Of a stretch of 12,833 nt of DNA, positions 4,614 to 12,097 are shown one piece after another; position 1 is the first letter of the stretch, and every line of letters starts with the position of its first letter. A model generated the notes under the pieces. The model was not told the DNA's origin, made no database searches, and worked only from the letters and a program-made list of their open reading frames with translations. The DNA is taken from the NCBI GenBank assembly GCA_019695435.1, contig JACTVF010000034.1:1-12833 (forward strand), given 5' to 3'. The stretch comes from Methanoregulaceae archaeon. GTDB taxonomy: Archaea; Halobacteriota; Methanomicrobia; Methanomicrobiales; Methanospirillaceae. The position numbers and the translations under genes were made by a program.

Positions 4614-5308
4614 TGATTGAGGATCTTTACCTGTCCTTCGCCTTTGCTAATCTTGTTTATCAGATCGTAAAATTCGCCCTGGATGCCGGCCGGGATCCGC
4701 ACGACGCAGACCCACGAGCCGTCTTTCTGCCACTCATCTTTCTCCATCGTGCTTGCCGCCGCAATGTCGCCGTATGCGCGGGCGGCGTTCTCCGCCGGGA
4801 TCCTTACGGCAAGCCGTAGTTCCTCGAACCGGATGGGCAGGATTGGGCGCAGCGCCTTGACCGTCTCCTTGACCAGTTCATCAAGATGCTTAAACGGGTC
4901 GATATTGACCCGGGCCTCTTCCATCGCTCTCTCGATCCGAGCCGGCGGGTGCGGGTGGCCGGTCTGGGGATTGATCGAGTTCCGCGCGATAAAGGTAATC
5001 ACCTGACGGCGTTTTTCCTCGGTCATCTCCTTACGTTGGTCGGCGGTCAGGTGGATCTCGCCTTTTTCGATGATCTTCTTTGCCACGGTCGCAAAGTCCG
5101 TGGTGTGGAAGACCTTCTCCAGCGATTCATCGGATGCCCGGGTCCCCCTTGAAGAATTCCCGAATACATTGAGGGCAGCAACGACATCCTCGATGTTGAG
5201 GTTTTCGCCCTGCCGTACGCGGGCCGCTAGGTGGGGCTCGACAAGGATTTCGAACCGTTCCCCGAAGCTTTCCAGACGGGCTACCACCGCGTTTTCAAGA
5301 GAGATCAT
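4604..5308 (-). CDS. Ribosome maturation factor SBDS (Sdo1 family)
   Basis: Archaeal SBDS homologue, which works with an EF-2-type GTPase to release anti-association factor aIF6 from new 50S subunits. The 234-residue product has the three expected parts. The FYSH domain (about 1-95) contains [23 protein letters not shown] and the conserved [13 protein letters not shown]...A..II.KGEI. A helical domain (about 96-165) carries [18 protein letters not shown]. The C-terminal ferredoxin-like domain (about 166-234) includes [15 protein letters not shown]. The length is typical. The ATG lies six bases after the psmA stop, so the two are co-transcribed. In most superoperon-bearing archaea sbds is followed by rrp4, rrp41 and rrp42; here it is followed directly by rpl37ae. 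Confidence 0.95.
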   Translation of the reverse strand: MISLENAVVARLESFGERFEILVEPHLAARVRQGENLNIEDVVAALNVFGNSSRGTRASDESLEKVFHTTDFATVAKKIIEKGEIHLTADQRKEMTEEKRRQVITFIARNSINPQTGHPHPPARIERAMEEARVNIDPFKHLDELVKETVKALRPILPIRFEELRLAVRIPAENAARAYGDIAAASTMEKDEWQKDGSWVCVVRIPAGIQGEFYDLINKISKGEGQVKILNQVY

Positions 5309-5314
5309 GCCGGA

Positions 5315-6037
5315 TCACTGTTTGAACTGTTCGACATATGATGCGACTTCTTCTTTTGTCATCTTCTTGAACAGCGCGTCGCCGCGTTCAACAATGCCGA
5401 TCTCCACGGTATCGACATCGAATTTACCTTCGGTTGCCAAGTGCAGCGCCTTAAGGCCGAGGAGGATCGCATCCTTGATCGAAAGGTCCGCCTTATATTC
5501 CTCCTCGAAGATCTTCATGGCCGCCGGCCTGCCGATGCCGATGCCGGTTGCCTTGTACTCAAGGAGGGTACCCGATGGGTCGGTCTCAAAGAGCCGGCAC
5601 TCGCCGTCGCTGACCCCTGCGATCAAAAGCGCCGTGCCGTACGGACGGATCCCGCCGTACTGGGTGAGCGTCTGCATGTGATCGCAGAGCTTCTTTGCCA
5701 GTGCCTCGACCTCGATCTTCTCATCATAGGAGACCCGGTTAATCTGGCACTCGATCCGTGCCCGGTCCACAAGGGCCCGTGCGTCTCCGACAAGGCCGGA
5801 AGACGCGACACCGATATGATCGTCGATCCTGAAAATCTTCTCGATCGACGATGCTTCCAGCAGCTTGGAACTGACGCGCTTGTCGACGATAAGCACGATC
5901 CCGTCTTGTGTCTTGATACCGACCGCTGTGGTGCCGCGCTTTACTGCTTCCCGGGCATATTCTACCTGGTACAGCCTGCCGTCAGGCGAAAAAACGGTGA
6001 TCGCCCGGTCATAGCCCATCTGGTATTGTGGTTGCAT
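5315..6037 (-). CDS. psmA: Proteasome subunit alpha
   Basis: Forms the two outer seven-membered rings of the 20S proteasome, gating entry of unfolded proteins and docking the PAN/Cdc48 ATPases. The 240-residue product carries the alpha-type signature [20 protein letters not shown] (9-28), including the gate residues YDR and the N-terminal extension that beta subunits lack. It lacks a catalytic N-terminal Thr, as expected. Later conserved stretches include GTTAVG (35-40), [11 protein letters not shown] and [20 protein letters not shown] at 6037 has GGAG seven bases upstream and lies inside the 3' end of rnp2 (29-base overlap in another frame), pointing to one transcript. The beta subunit gene is not in this window. 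Confidence 0.97.
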   Translation of the reverse strand: MQPQYQMGYDRAITVFSPDGRLYQVEYAREAVKRGTTAVGIKTQDGIVLIVDKRVSSKLLEASSIEKIFRIDDHIGVASSGLVGDARALVDRARIECQINRVSYDEKIEVEALAKKLCDHMQTLTQYGGIRPYGTALLIAGVSDGECRLFETDPSGTLLEYKATGIGIGRPAAMKIFEEEYKADLSIKDAILLGLKALHLATEGKFDVDTVEIGIVERGDALFKKMTKEEVASYVEQFKQ

Positions 6038-6572
6038 GTATTTTCTCCAGATCTTCTGTTGTTAAGAACAATCGGCGTGTATTTTTAAATCCCTTTTCTA
6101 TCGCATCAACCTTATGACCATGCCAAACGACGGTTTCAACCGGGGTGGAGCCAAACCGGTATCTACAGGTATCGGGATCGGCCGTTCCTTCCTGTGCCGG
6201 TGCAGCATCCTGCCCGAGAGCAGCGGATACCAGCGGCACGAGCGTTGCGATCCGCTCCCGCAGGCTCTCGATGGTTCCCGAGACGGCGAGTACCCGTATG
6301 GCAACGGTGCAGTCCCGGCAGGCCGAAAGCGTCGAGAGGGCGATGGCAAACTCGCGTTCGGCACCCCTGCGGCAGCGCAGGATCACATATCCGTTCTCCA
6401 CCGCGAGCACCGAAGGCTGCATGGCGGCAGCCGCCACGTCGCCGAAGAGCGAGACCACCGCCTCGTACACCGCGTAATAGAGATCCTTGGCCTCGACGAT
6501 CGTTCCCGCAGGGTCGATGCGGGCGAGGAGATACCGCCGTTTTTCCCGGAGTGTCGGCGGACGGATGCTCAT
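6009..6572 (-). CDS. rnp2: RNase P protein component 2 (Pop5/Rpp14 family), extended C-terminus
   Basis: Protein subunit of archaeal RNase P, which trims the 5' ends of pre-tRNAs; Pop5 pairs with Rpp30 to support the catalytic RNA domain. Residues 4-20 ([17 protein letters not shown]) are the typical entry strand, and [32 protein letters not shown] (76-107) contains the conserved VSGT turn. Usual archaeal members are about 100-135 residues. This one is 187, with an Ala/Pro-rich linker (about 118-132) and then a new segment, residues 139-178, with a charged predicted helix ([18 protein letters not shown]). The gene starts with an ATGA overlap on rnp3 and overlaps psmA by 29 bases. Family call is good; the extension's role is unknown. 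Confidence 0.88.
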   Translation of the reverse strand: MSIRPPTLREKRRYLLARIDPAGTIVEAKDLYYAVYEAVVSLFGDVAAAAMQPSVLAVENGYVILRCRRGAEREFAIALSTLSACRDCTVAIRVLAVSGTIESLRERIATLVPLVSAALGQDAAPAQEGTADPDTCRYRFGSTPVETVVWHGHKVDAIEKGFKNTRRLFLTTEDLEKIHATTIPDGL

Positions 6573-7213
6573 GGGATCACCTTCACAAGGCTCTCGCCCG
6601 GATCGGTCACCCGGCCGACCCCGGCAAGCGCCGCCTGCACGTCAGTCTCATCCATGCCAAACAGCGAGCAGAGGCCAGTGACTTCCCGCACTGCCCGCAG
6701 GGCGAGAACCGACCGTGCCGAGGACGAGATAGTGAGCGGGAACTCGAACCTGCGGTACAGGATCATCAGGTCGAGGTAACGGTGAATCGCTTTCTGCCGG
6801 AGATGCCCGCGCCCGAAGATGAGGGGGGACAGGTCAATATCAAGGGCGGTATTGTTGTCCACGGCGATCTTTGCCGCCACATGATCGAACGCACGCTTGT
6901 CTGCAGTATGTATACCCCGCAGGATGTGGACGCCACTTGTCCCGGCAACGGCACGGTTGAATCTGTTGTCCCCCATCTGAACAGCCACGACCGCACCGGT
7001 GCCCCTGCTTTTTTTTGCCCGGCTCTGGACGTCCTTTGCCGGCATGCCGGCAAGGAAGATCCCGGGGATAACGGTGACGCCGCAGATCTCGGCAACCGGC
7101 GTGTCCGCCGCAACAATGCTGTCATACCCGTACGAGCGGGCCTCGAACGCAAACCTGCGGACCGACGAGTCACCGAGAGGATATGGATATACACAGGCAT
7201 CGGTGATCTTCAT
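6569..7213 (-). CDS. rnp3: RNase P protein component 3 (Rpp30 family)
   Basis: TIM-barrel-like protein subunit of RNase P that works as a pair with Pop5 (the next gene). The 214-residue product fits the family: N-terminal KITDACVYPYP, strands ending in DSIVAAD and VTVIPGIFL, the VDNNTALDIDLSPLI segment (about 119-133) in the conserved core, and the diagnostic YLDLMILYRRFEFPLTISSSARSVLALRAVREV stretch (about 145-177). ATG 7213 follows the L15e stop by 30 bases; a strong ribosome-binding site is not obvious (GGTAT nearby). Its stop overlaps the rnp2 start (ATGA), a sign of translational coupling that would make the two interacting subunits in equal amounts. Confidence 0.93.
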   Translation of the reverse strand: MKITDACVYPYPLGDSSVRRFAFEARSYGYDSIVAADTPVAEICGVTVIPGIFLAGMPAKDVQSRAKKSRGTGAVVAVQMGDNRFNRAVAGTSGVHILRGIHTADKRAFDHVAAKIAVDNNTALDIDLSPLIFGRGHLRQKAIHRYLDLMILYRRFEFPLTISSSARSVLALRAVREVTGLCSLFGMDETDVQAALAGVGRVTDPGESLVKVIP

Positions 7214-7243
7214 GAAGATACCATTACGGGAAAAAGGATAAGA

Positions 7244-7834
7244 TTATTTGCCCTGGTTGGCATGGGAGCGGATGCTCGGGCGGGTCTTTTCGGTACCCCG
7301 GCCTTTGGTCCTCATACCGCGTCCCTTGCGCCCCGCAGAGGTCTTGCCACGCTCGGCACGGCCGCGGTGGGCGGAGTTTGCGAGCCATGCAAGGTTCTTG
7401 TCTGCCCGGATCGAGGGGTGGTGGCCGTCAACGAGAATAACCTCGTAATACTTCAGCTTCCCATCCTGGCCTACCCAGTACGAGTTGAGCACTTCCATGT
7501 TCGGATACCGGCGTGATGCACGCTCTTCTGCGATCCGCTGGATGCTTTTTCCCGGGGTATTCTTGTTCTTACCCATGCGTGCGGACCGGCGTGCCCGGAC
7601 ATACCGGGAGCTGCGGCGACCGCCCCGGCGGACCTGGACGCGAACAACCGCGATTCCCTGCTTTGCCTTGAACCCGAGCGAGCGGGCGCGGTCGATACGG
7701 GTCGGGTGCTCGAGACGGGTAACACTACCCTCGCGGCGCCACTCCTGCATCCGCTCCCAGAGCAGGGCTTTTACTTCTGACTTGTCAGGTCTTGCCCATG
7801 CGTCCCTGACATACGCATACATCGATTTTACCAT
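7244..7834 (-). CDS. rpl15e: 50S ribosomal protein L15e (eL15)
   Basis: Large-subunit ribosomal protein shared by archaea and eukaryotes. The 196-residue product is highly basic and starts [13 protein letters not shown]. It contains the family stretches [35 protein letters not shown] (about 40-74) and [24 protein letters not shown] (about 113-136), followed by an rRNA-binding Arg/Gly/Lys-rich tail. The length matches the family. ATG 7834 has GAGGTG (7849-7844) upstream, partly covered by a 12-base perfect palindrome between the ribosome-binding site and start. It is the first gene of the minus-strand cluster: rnp3 starts 30 bases later. In many archaea L15e likewise opens this superoperon. 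Confidence 0.97.
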   Translation of the reverse strand: MVKSMYAYVRDAWARPDKSEVKALLWERMQEWRREGSVTRLEHPTRIDRARSLGFKAKQGIAVVRVQVRRGGRRSSRYVRARRSARMGKNKNTPGKSIQRIAEERASRRYPNMEVLNSYWVGQDGKLKYYEVILVDGHHPSIRADKNLAWLANSAHRGRAERGKTSAGRKGRGMRTKGRGTEKTRPSIRSHANQGK

Positions 7835-7846
7835 GTGTTATAACAC
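7835..7846 (-). repeat. Perfect 12-base palindrome between RBS and start of rpl15e
   Basis: GTGTTATAACAC is identical on both strands. It fills the whole space between the ribosome-binding site GAGGTG, whose last bases it includes, and the ATG of rpl15e. A dimeric regulator or a small mRNA hairpin could act here. Confidence 0.6.
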
Positions 7847-7903
7847 CTCAAGGTTCGGCCCATGACGGGCTACATTCCTTTAGAACGGGACGAATCCCGC
7901 ATT

Positions 7904-7912
7904 CTTATAAAA
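7904..7912 (-). promoter_or_regulatory. Candidate TATA box for the rpl15e cluster
   Basis: The minus strand reads TTTTATAAG. Centred at 7908, it predicts a start near 7881 and a leader of about 47 bases. A second candidate, CTTTAATATC (7934-7925), would start near 7902 and place the CGGGA/TCCCG hairpin (7886-7899) at the very 5' end of the mRNA. I cannot choose between them. Confidence 0.5.
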
Positions 7913-7987
7913 TGGATCCGTGGGGATATTAAAGTACGCGGCGCCGCACGGGTAAACGCGGACAAGGGCAGTGAAGTTACGGCACCA

Positions 7988-8470
7988 TCACGCGGCAGCC
8001 GGTGTCATCCCTTTGCGTTTTTCCACAACACGTATGCCTTCGATCCGTGTGACGGGGTACTGGCCGTTCTCATCCTTCTCTGCGGACTTGACCATGTCCC
8101 AGATGGTGAGGAGCGCGACCGAGACGCCGGTCAGGGCTTCCATCTCCACCCCGGTCTTGCCGGTGGACTTTGTTCTGACAACCGCTTCGATAAAGCCGTC
8201 GCCTTCGGTAAAGTCAACGGTGATGGCACCGAGCAGGATCGTGTGGCACATCGGGATGATGCGGGGCGTCTCCTTGACCGCGAGGGTGGCTGCCACCCGT
8301 GCCGTGGCAAGCACGTTTCCCTTGACCACGGTACCTTCGCGGATCGCCACGAGTGTTGCCGGCCGCAGGTAGATCTTCCCCGTTGCCACCGCTTCGCGCA
8401 CGATATCCAACTTTGCGCTGATATCCACCATCTGTGCCCTGCCATCGGAAATATGGGTAAACTCGACCAT
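7988..8470 (-). CDS. moaC: Cyclic pyranopterin monophosphate synthase MoaC
   Basis: Converts 3',8-cyclo-GTP, made by MoaA, to cyclic pyranopterin monophosphate in molybdopterin synthesis. Methanogens need this cofactor for formylmethanofuran dehydrogenase and formate dehydrogenase. The 160-residue product has the expected landmarks: MVDIS.K (14-20), KGNVL with the catalytic-type Lys at 50, IPMCHT (72-77), TGVEMEALTGVSVALLTIWDM (106-126) with D125 and K128, and a C-terminal I.G..VV.K strand. The length is typical. The stop of nnrDE and the ATG share one base (TAATG), so the two genes are translationally coupled. No other moa or moe gene is in the window. Confidence 0.96.
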   Translation of the reverse strand: MVEFTHISDGRAQMVDISAKLDIVREAVATGKIYLRPATLVAIREGTVVKGNVLATARVAATLAVKETPRIIPMCHTILLGAITVDFTEGDGFIEAVVRTKSTGKTGVEMEALTGVSVALLTIWDMVKSAEKDENGQYPVTRIEGIRVVEKRKGMTPAAA

Positions 8471-9891
8471 TACTTCTGCCTCCTGAACAATTCTTTGGGG
8501 ATCCGGTCGATTAAGTCTGACGCAAGCATCCCCTCACCCCTCTCTTCTGCCACACGTTCTCCTGCTCTCCCGACCACATATGCGGCGATACAGGCCGCAT
8601 CGAACGCGGGCAGGTGGCAGAGGAGGGCGCCGCACACCCCGGCCAGCACATCGCCGGTCCCGCCCACGCTCATGGCCGGATCGCCGGTCCGGTTGAACCT
8701 GACCCGGCAGCCGTCCGTGATGACATCCACGGGCCCCTTGAGGAGCATAGTGCCGCCCAGCGTTGCCGCCGCAGCCCGTGCCGCCCGCGCCCGCCCGCAC
8801 GTGTCTCCCGCATCGTCGGGAAGCCGGGTGCCAGAGATACGCGCAAATTCCCCGGCATGGGGCGTGTAGATGATATCGCCAATGGCTTTCGGGACCGGGA
8901 GCCGGAGGGCGTCGGCATCGAAGACTGCTCTTTTACAGTGGGGGGCAACCGCGAGGACTACCTCGTGGCTCTCCGACCCAAGGCCGTTCCCGCAGACGAC
9001 CACATCCGCACGCTCCGCGAGCGCGATGAGCCGTTCCGCGTGCTCGCTGTCGATCCGGTCACCCGTGAGGCGCTCGTAGATCAGGTCGGGCACCGGCTCA
9101 AAGACCGGCGACGCGATCCTGACAATATCGGCGCCGGCCCGGAGCGCCCCGAGGCCGGCGAGGTAGGGTGCGCCCTGGTACGGTCCGCCGCCGATCACAA
9201 GCACCTCGCCCCCCGCCCCTTTGTGGCTTGTGCTCTTCCGCACCGGAATAAGGGTCAGGTCCCCCGGCCCGGTGCAGCATTCCGCCTCAAGGGGGATGCC
9301 GATATCCACCACGTCCGATCCCTCTACCTTGGGCCGGTGGAACGCGCAGATACGGTCGGCCCGCATGCCGGGCGAGGGGACATCTGCTGCAATAATATTT
9401 GCCCGTGACGCGTTTGCCATCGCCACGCAGGTCGCAAGGGGTTCTTTGGGCGTCCCGGCGGCCCCGGTCCCGAGCAGGGCGTCAATGATCACGTCAGCCC
9501 TCCCGAACAGGGATGAGAGGGCGCGGAGATCGTCGGAGGACACAAACGGGTGGAGCGTCACCCGGCAGCCTTTGAGCGCCGCCAGCTGGTGGGCACAGGA
9601 AGGACTGCGCATGCCGTTATCAAGATAACAGACTGTGGTATCCACCCCGCGCTGGAGATAACGGACCGCCACCATCCCGTCCCCGCCGTTGTTGCCCCGG
9701 CCACAGAGAACAAGCACAGTGTTCGGGCGGAGCGCGAGCACGGATGCCGCAAGGGCTTTTCCCGCGCTCTCCATTAACTGGAGGCCGGTTACCCCGAGCG
9801 CCTGCGCGTTTGCATCCACCGCACGCATCCGCTCATGAGTGATGATCCCATCCTCAAGGAACTCTTCCGCACAAGATTTCAGGTCGGGCAT
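8470..9891 (-). CDS. nnr: Bifunctional NAD(P)H-hydrate repair enzyme (epimerase and dehydratase)
   Basis: Repairs hydrated NADH/NADPH: the N-terminal epimerase interconverts R and S forms, and the C-terminal ADP-dependent dehydratase restores NAD(P)H. The epimerase half (about 1-215) starts with ITHERMRAVDANAQALG and has LMESAG and the Rossmann signature GRGNNGGDG (64-72). The dehydratase half (about 220-473) has KGAGGEVLVIGGG, the TPHAGEF motif, LLKGPVDVI and NRTGDPAMSVGGTGDVLAG (nucleotide site). Total length about 473 is normal for the fused form. I chose ATG 9891; GTG 9900, three codons upstream, is also possible, and a TATA-like box near 9920-9928 predicts a start near 9898. The gene overlaps moaC by one base and is divergent from the DHH gene only 41 bases away. 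Confidence 0.94.
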   Translation of the reverse strand: MPDLKSCAEEFLEDGIITHERMRAVDANAQALGVTGLQLMESAGKALAASVLALRPNTVLVLCGRGNNGGDGMVAVRYLQRGVDTTVCYLDNGMRSPSCAHQLAALKGCRVTLHPFVSSDDLRALSSLFGRADVIIDALLGTGAAGTPKEPLATCVAMANASRANIIAADVPSPGMRADRICAFHRPKVEGSDVVDIGIPLEAECCTGPGDLTLIPVRKSTSHKGAGGEVLVIGGGPYQGAPYLAGLGALRAGADIVRIASPVFEPVPDLIYERLTGDRIDSEHAERLIALAERADVVVCGNGLGSESHEVVLAVAPHCKRAVFDADALRLPVPKAIGDIIYTPHAGEFARISGTRLPDDAGDTCGRARAARAAAATLGGTMLLKGPVDVITDGCRVRFNRTGDPAMSVGGTGDVLAGVCGALLCHLPAFDAACIAAYVVGRAGERVAEERGEGMLASDLIDRIPKELFRRQK

Positions 9892-9918
9892 ATGACACAC
9901 TTCATCTGTATTGACTCC

Positions 9919-9929
9919 ATAAATAATAG
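9919..9929 (-). promoter_or_regulatory. Candidate TATA box for nnr-moaC in a compact divergent region
   Basis: The minus strand reads CTATTATTTAT, centred near 9924, predicting a start near 9898 for a nearly leaderless nnr mRNA. It lies directly upstream of the opposing ATG at 9933, so TBP binding here could hinder the divergent gene. Its own promoter would have to lie within the nnr 5' end. Confidence 0.4.
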
Positions 9930-9932
9930 GTA

Positions 9933-11333
9933 ATGGGTTTCTCTGATGATGTGAAGGCGGCGGCCGAGCAGATCACGGCTGCGCACGAGATAACCATCAT
10001 CTCCCACATCGATGCTGACGGCATCTCCTCCGAAGCGATCCTCTCACAAGCCATCGCCCGCCACGGGATCCCTATCCGCTCCGTTTTTGTCCGGCAGCTT
10101 GAGCCACTCACCATGCCGCAGGTGCCTAAAGATGCATCGTTCAAGGTATTCACGGATCTCGGTGCCGGCCAGCAGAACCTCCTTGCCGGGCGGGGCCTCA
10201 AAGAGAAGGACGTGCTGATCGTCGACCACCATGTCAGCCAGCCCGGCGACGTCACGTATCCGCAGGTGAACTGCCTCCCGTACGGGTACACGAAGATGAG
10301 CGCGGCCGGCGTCGCCTACCTCATCGCAAAACAGATGGACGATGTAAACATCGACCTCGCGAAGATCGCGGTAATCGGGAACGTCGGGGATATGATGGCC
10401 CGGGAGACCTGCGGGCTGGTCGGACCGGCCCGCGACCTGATCGTGGAGGACGGGATCCGGCACCGGTCAGTGAAAGTCTGCAAAAAAGACCTCAACTGCT
10501 ACGGCACCGCAACCCGTCCCATCCACCTCTCGCTTGCCTACAACGACGACCCATTCATCAAAGGAATCAGCAACAACCCTGAAGGGGCACGGCAGTTCCT
10601 GAAGAAACTGGGCATTGTCCAGCAGACCCCGGACGGGCGCTGGTATGTCTGGGAGGAACTCATCAGTGAGGACCGTCGCACGATCACGTCCGCGCTTGCA
10701 GAGCAGCTGATCGCAAACGGCGAGAACGTCGACCGGCTCTTTGCCGAGAGTTACCGGTTCCCGGACGAGATCCCGAGGACCCCCCTGCGGAATGCACAGG
10801 AATATGCAACGCTCCTCAATGCCTGCGGCCGGTGGACCAGACCAGCGGTCGGGAGCGCGATTCTCAAAGGGGACCGAGGGATCGCGTACCGGGAGGCCGA
10901 GCACATGCTCAACAACCACCGGGCGATCATCCGGAACCTACTCCAGTATATTATCGAGACCGGAGTCACGGAACTGGAGAACGTCCAGTACCTCCATGTC
11001 GGGGGGAAATTCCCGGACACCATCGTGGGAATCGGGGCGGGCATGGCGCTCTCGAAATTAAACAGCACAAAACCCATCCTGATCATGTGCGAGGTGCCGG
11101 AGGATAAGAACCTCACCAAGGTCTCGATGCGCACGACGGAACGGGTCATCGAAAAGGGCATCGACCTCCAGAAGGCGATCAGCGATGCCTCGGCAGAGTA
11201 CGGCGGCGGGGGCGGCGGGCACAAGATCGCGGCCGGTGCATTTATCCCCAAACCCGCTGAACAGGAGTTTGTCAACCGTGTCAACAGGATACTCGGAGAA
11301 CAGTTCACTGCGCAGGGTCCAGGCGATCGCTGA
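9933..11333 (+). CDS. DHH-family RecJ-like single-strand nuclease
   Basis: Member of the archaeal RecJ/GAN group of DHH-DHHA1 phosphoesterases. Relatives are single-strand DNA (some also RNA) exonucleases, and one branch (GAN) binds the GINS/MCM replicative helicase as a Cdc45-like partner. Of 466 residues, the DHH domain (about 15-160) shows SHIDADG (24-30), TDLGAG (74-79, D75), VDHH (97-100) and GNVGDM (149-154), all metal-site motifs and apparently intact. The DHHA1 domain ends with GGGGGGHKIAAGAF (424-437). An insert of about 200 residues joins them. A strong ribosome-binding site is missing (AGGT abuts the ATG), suggesting a short or leaderless mRNA. It overlaps the PUA gene by about 56 bases. 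Whether it is GAN itself, a nuclease paralogue or a nanoRNase-like enzyme cannot be told by reading. Confidence 0.9.
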   Translation: MGFSDDVKAAAEQITAAHEITIISHIDADGISSEAILSQAIARHGIPIRSVFVRQLEPLTMPQVPKDASFKVFTDLGAGQQNLLAGRGLKEKDVLIVDHHVSQPGDVTYPQVNCLPYGYTKMSAAGVAYLIAKQMDDVNIDLAKIAVIGNVGDMMARETCGLVGPARDLIVEDGIRHRSVKVCKKDLNCYGTATRPIHLSLAYNDDPFIKGISNNPEGARQFLKKLGIVQQTPDGRWYVWEELISEDRRTITSALAEQLIANGENVDRLFAESYRFPDEIPRTPLRNAQEYATLLNACGRWTRPAVGSAILKGDRGIAYREAEHMLNNHRAIIRNLLQYIIETGVTELENVQYLHVGGKFPDTIVGIGAGMALSKLNSTKPILIMCEVPEDKNLTKVSMRTTERVIEKGIDLQKAISDASAEYGGGGGGHKIAAGAFIPKPAEQEFVNRVNRILGEQFTAQGPGDR

Positions 11334-11832
11334 TTACCAGTTCGGGAGCCTTGTGGGGACCGGGCTCTTTCCCGAGGGCTGCGAGTTTTTGTTCTCGACG
11401 ACGGGCCGTATTCGCCAGATCCTTTATGGGGGCGTGCGGCTGGCGACGGTCAGGGCATCGGACGGCAGGCTCACGCTTGGGATCGAAGGGGCACGCCGGC
11501 TCCACGCGCTCCTCCCTGCGCCCGGCTACCGGGTTGTTATCCGTGACGACGTCGCGGAGTTCGTGGCACAGGGGAAGAACGCGTTTGCAAAACATGTGAT
11601 TGCAGCAGACCCGCAGATCCGCGCGGGAGATGACGTGCTGGTGGTCGCGGGCGGAGATCGGCTCATTGCCTGCGGCGCTGCGCTCCTTTCAGGCGCGGAG
11701 ATGCTTGCATTTAATTATGGTGCAGCGGTAAGAGTACGACAGGGGAGTGAGAAGAATGCTTCCGGGAAACATCAACCCGCGCCAGATGAAGGCGATGATG
11801 AAGAAGCTCGGCATGCAGGTCGAGCCGATTGA
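11278..11832 (+). CDS. PUA-domain protein of the archaeal nac-linked family
   Basis: Predicted RNA-binding protein of unproven function; the same type precedes nac in other euryarchaea, as I recall it. An N-terminal domain contains RRVQAIADYQFG (12-23) and TGRIRQILYGGVRLATVRASDGRLTLGIEGARRL (42-75), followed by a PUA domain (about 82-156) with YRVVIRDDVAEFVAQGKNAFAKHV and DPQIRAGDDVLVV. No ATG is available: GTG at 11278 has AGGAG (11263-11267) ten bases upstream and starts 56 bases inside the RecJ-like gene. Residues 157-184 (low complexity, acidic) are oddly read out of frame across the start of nac, because no stop occurs until 11830; relatives usually end near residue 156. An indel near 11740 could explain this, or the tail is real. 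Confidence 0.8.
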   Translation: MSTGYSENSSLRRVQAIADYQFGSLVGTGLFPEGCEFLFSTTGRIRQILYGGVRLATVRASDGRLTLGIEGARRLHALLPAPGYRVVIRDDVAEFVAQGKNAFAKHVIAADPQIRAGDDVLVVAGGDRLIACGAALLSGAEMLAFNYGAAVRVRQGSEKNASGKHQPAPDEGDDEEARHAGRAD

Positions 11833-12097
11833 AGACGTCCAGAGTATTGTCATAAAGACGCCGAAAGGCAACTGGGTGTTCGGGCCGTCGGAAGTGACGG
11901 AGATGACCATGCAGGGGGTTACGACCTACCAGATCACGGGTAAGCCGACGTTTGAAGAGGCAGCCCTTGAGATCCCCGCAGAGGATATCGCGATGGTTGC
12001 CGAGCAGGCGCAGGTGCCGGCCGAAAAGGCAAAGGAAGCGCTTGTCGCGACAAATGGCGATATCGCTGAAGCGATCGTGAAACTCTCTTCGCCATGA
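11756..12097 (+). CDS. nac: Nascent polypeptide-associated complex protein (archaeal NAC)
   Basis: Ribosome-associated chaperone and targeting factor that binds emerging chains as a homodimer near the exit tunnel. The 113-residue product starts MLPGNINPRQMKAMMKKLGMQVEPIEDV, the typical archaeal N-terminus with the basic ribosome-binding stretch. The NAC beta-barrel follows (about 29-68: VIKTPKGNWVFGPSEVTEMTMQGVTTYQITG). A C-terminal UBA domain ends it (about 76-112: EDIAMVAEQAQVPAEKAKEALVATNGDIAEAIVKL). ATG 11756 has GGGGAGTGA (11742-11750) upstream; GTG 11747 would disrupt that spacing. It overlaps the PUA frame by 77 bases, and its stop overlaps the trmI start (ATGA). Confidence 0.95.
   Translation: MLPGNINPRQMKAMMKKLGMQVEPIEDVQSIVIKTPKGNWVFGPSEVTEMTMQGVTTYQITGKPTFEEAALEIPAEDIAMVAEQAQVPAEKAKEALVATNGDIAEAIVKLSSP

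Noticed and set aside
3795..7834. Possibility that the minus-strand cluster is a mobile or defence island
   Set aside because: All genes are universal archaeal housekeeping genes in a known conserved order, with uniform composition and no integrase, repeats or tRNA-flanked junctions.
7933..7950. GCGGCGCCGC palindrome after moaC as a terminator
   Set aside because: A fully self-complementary 10-mer leaves only four pairs with a two-base loop, and no T-run follows directly; it is more likely just GC-rich sequence upstream of the rpl15e promoter.
7862..8869. 335-codon plus-strand open frame, and a similar 440-codon one at 6194-7516
   Set aside because: Both lie antisense to well-supported genes (moaC and nnr; rnp3, rnp2 and rpl15e). 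Long antisense frames are common in GC-rich DNA, and their translations show no domains.
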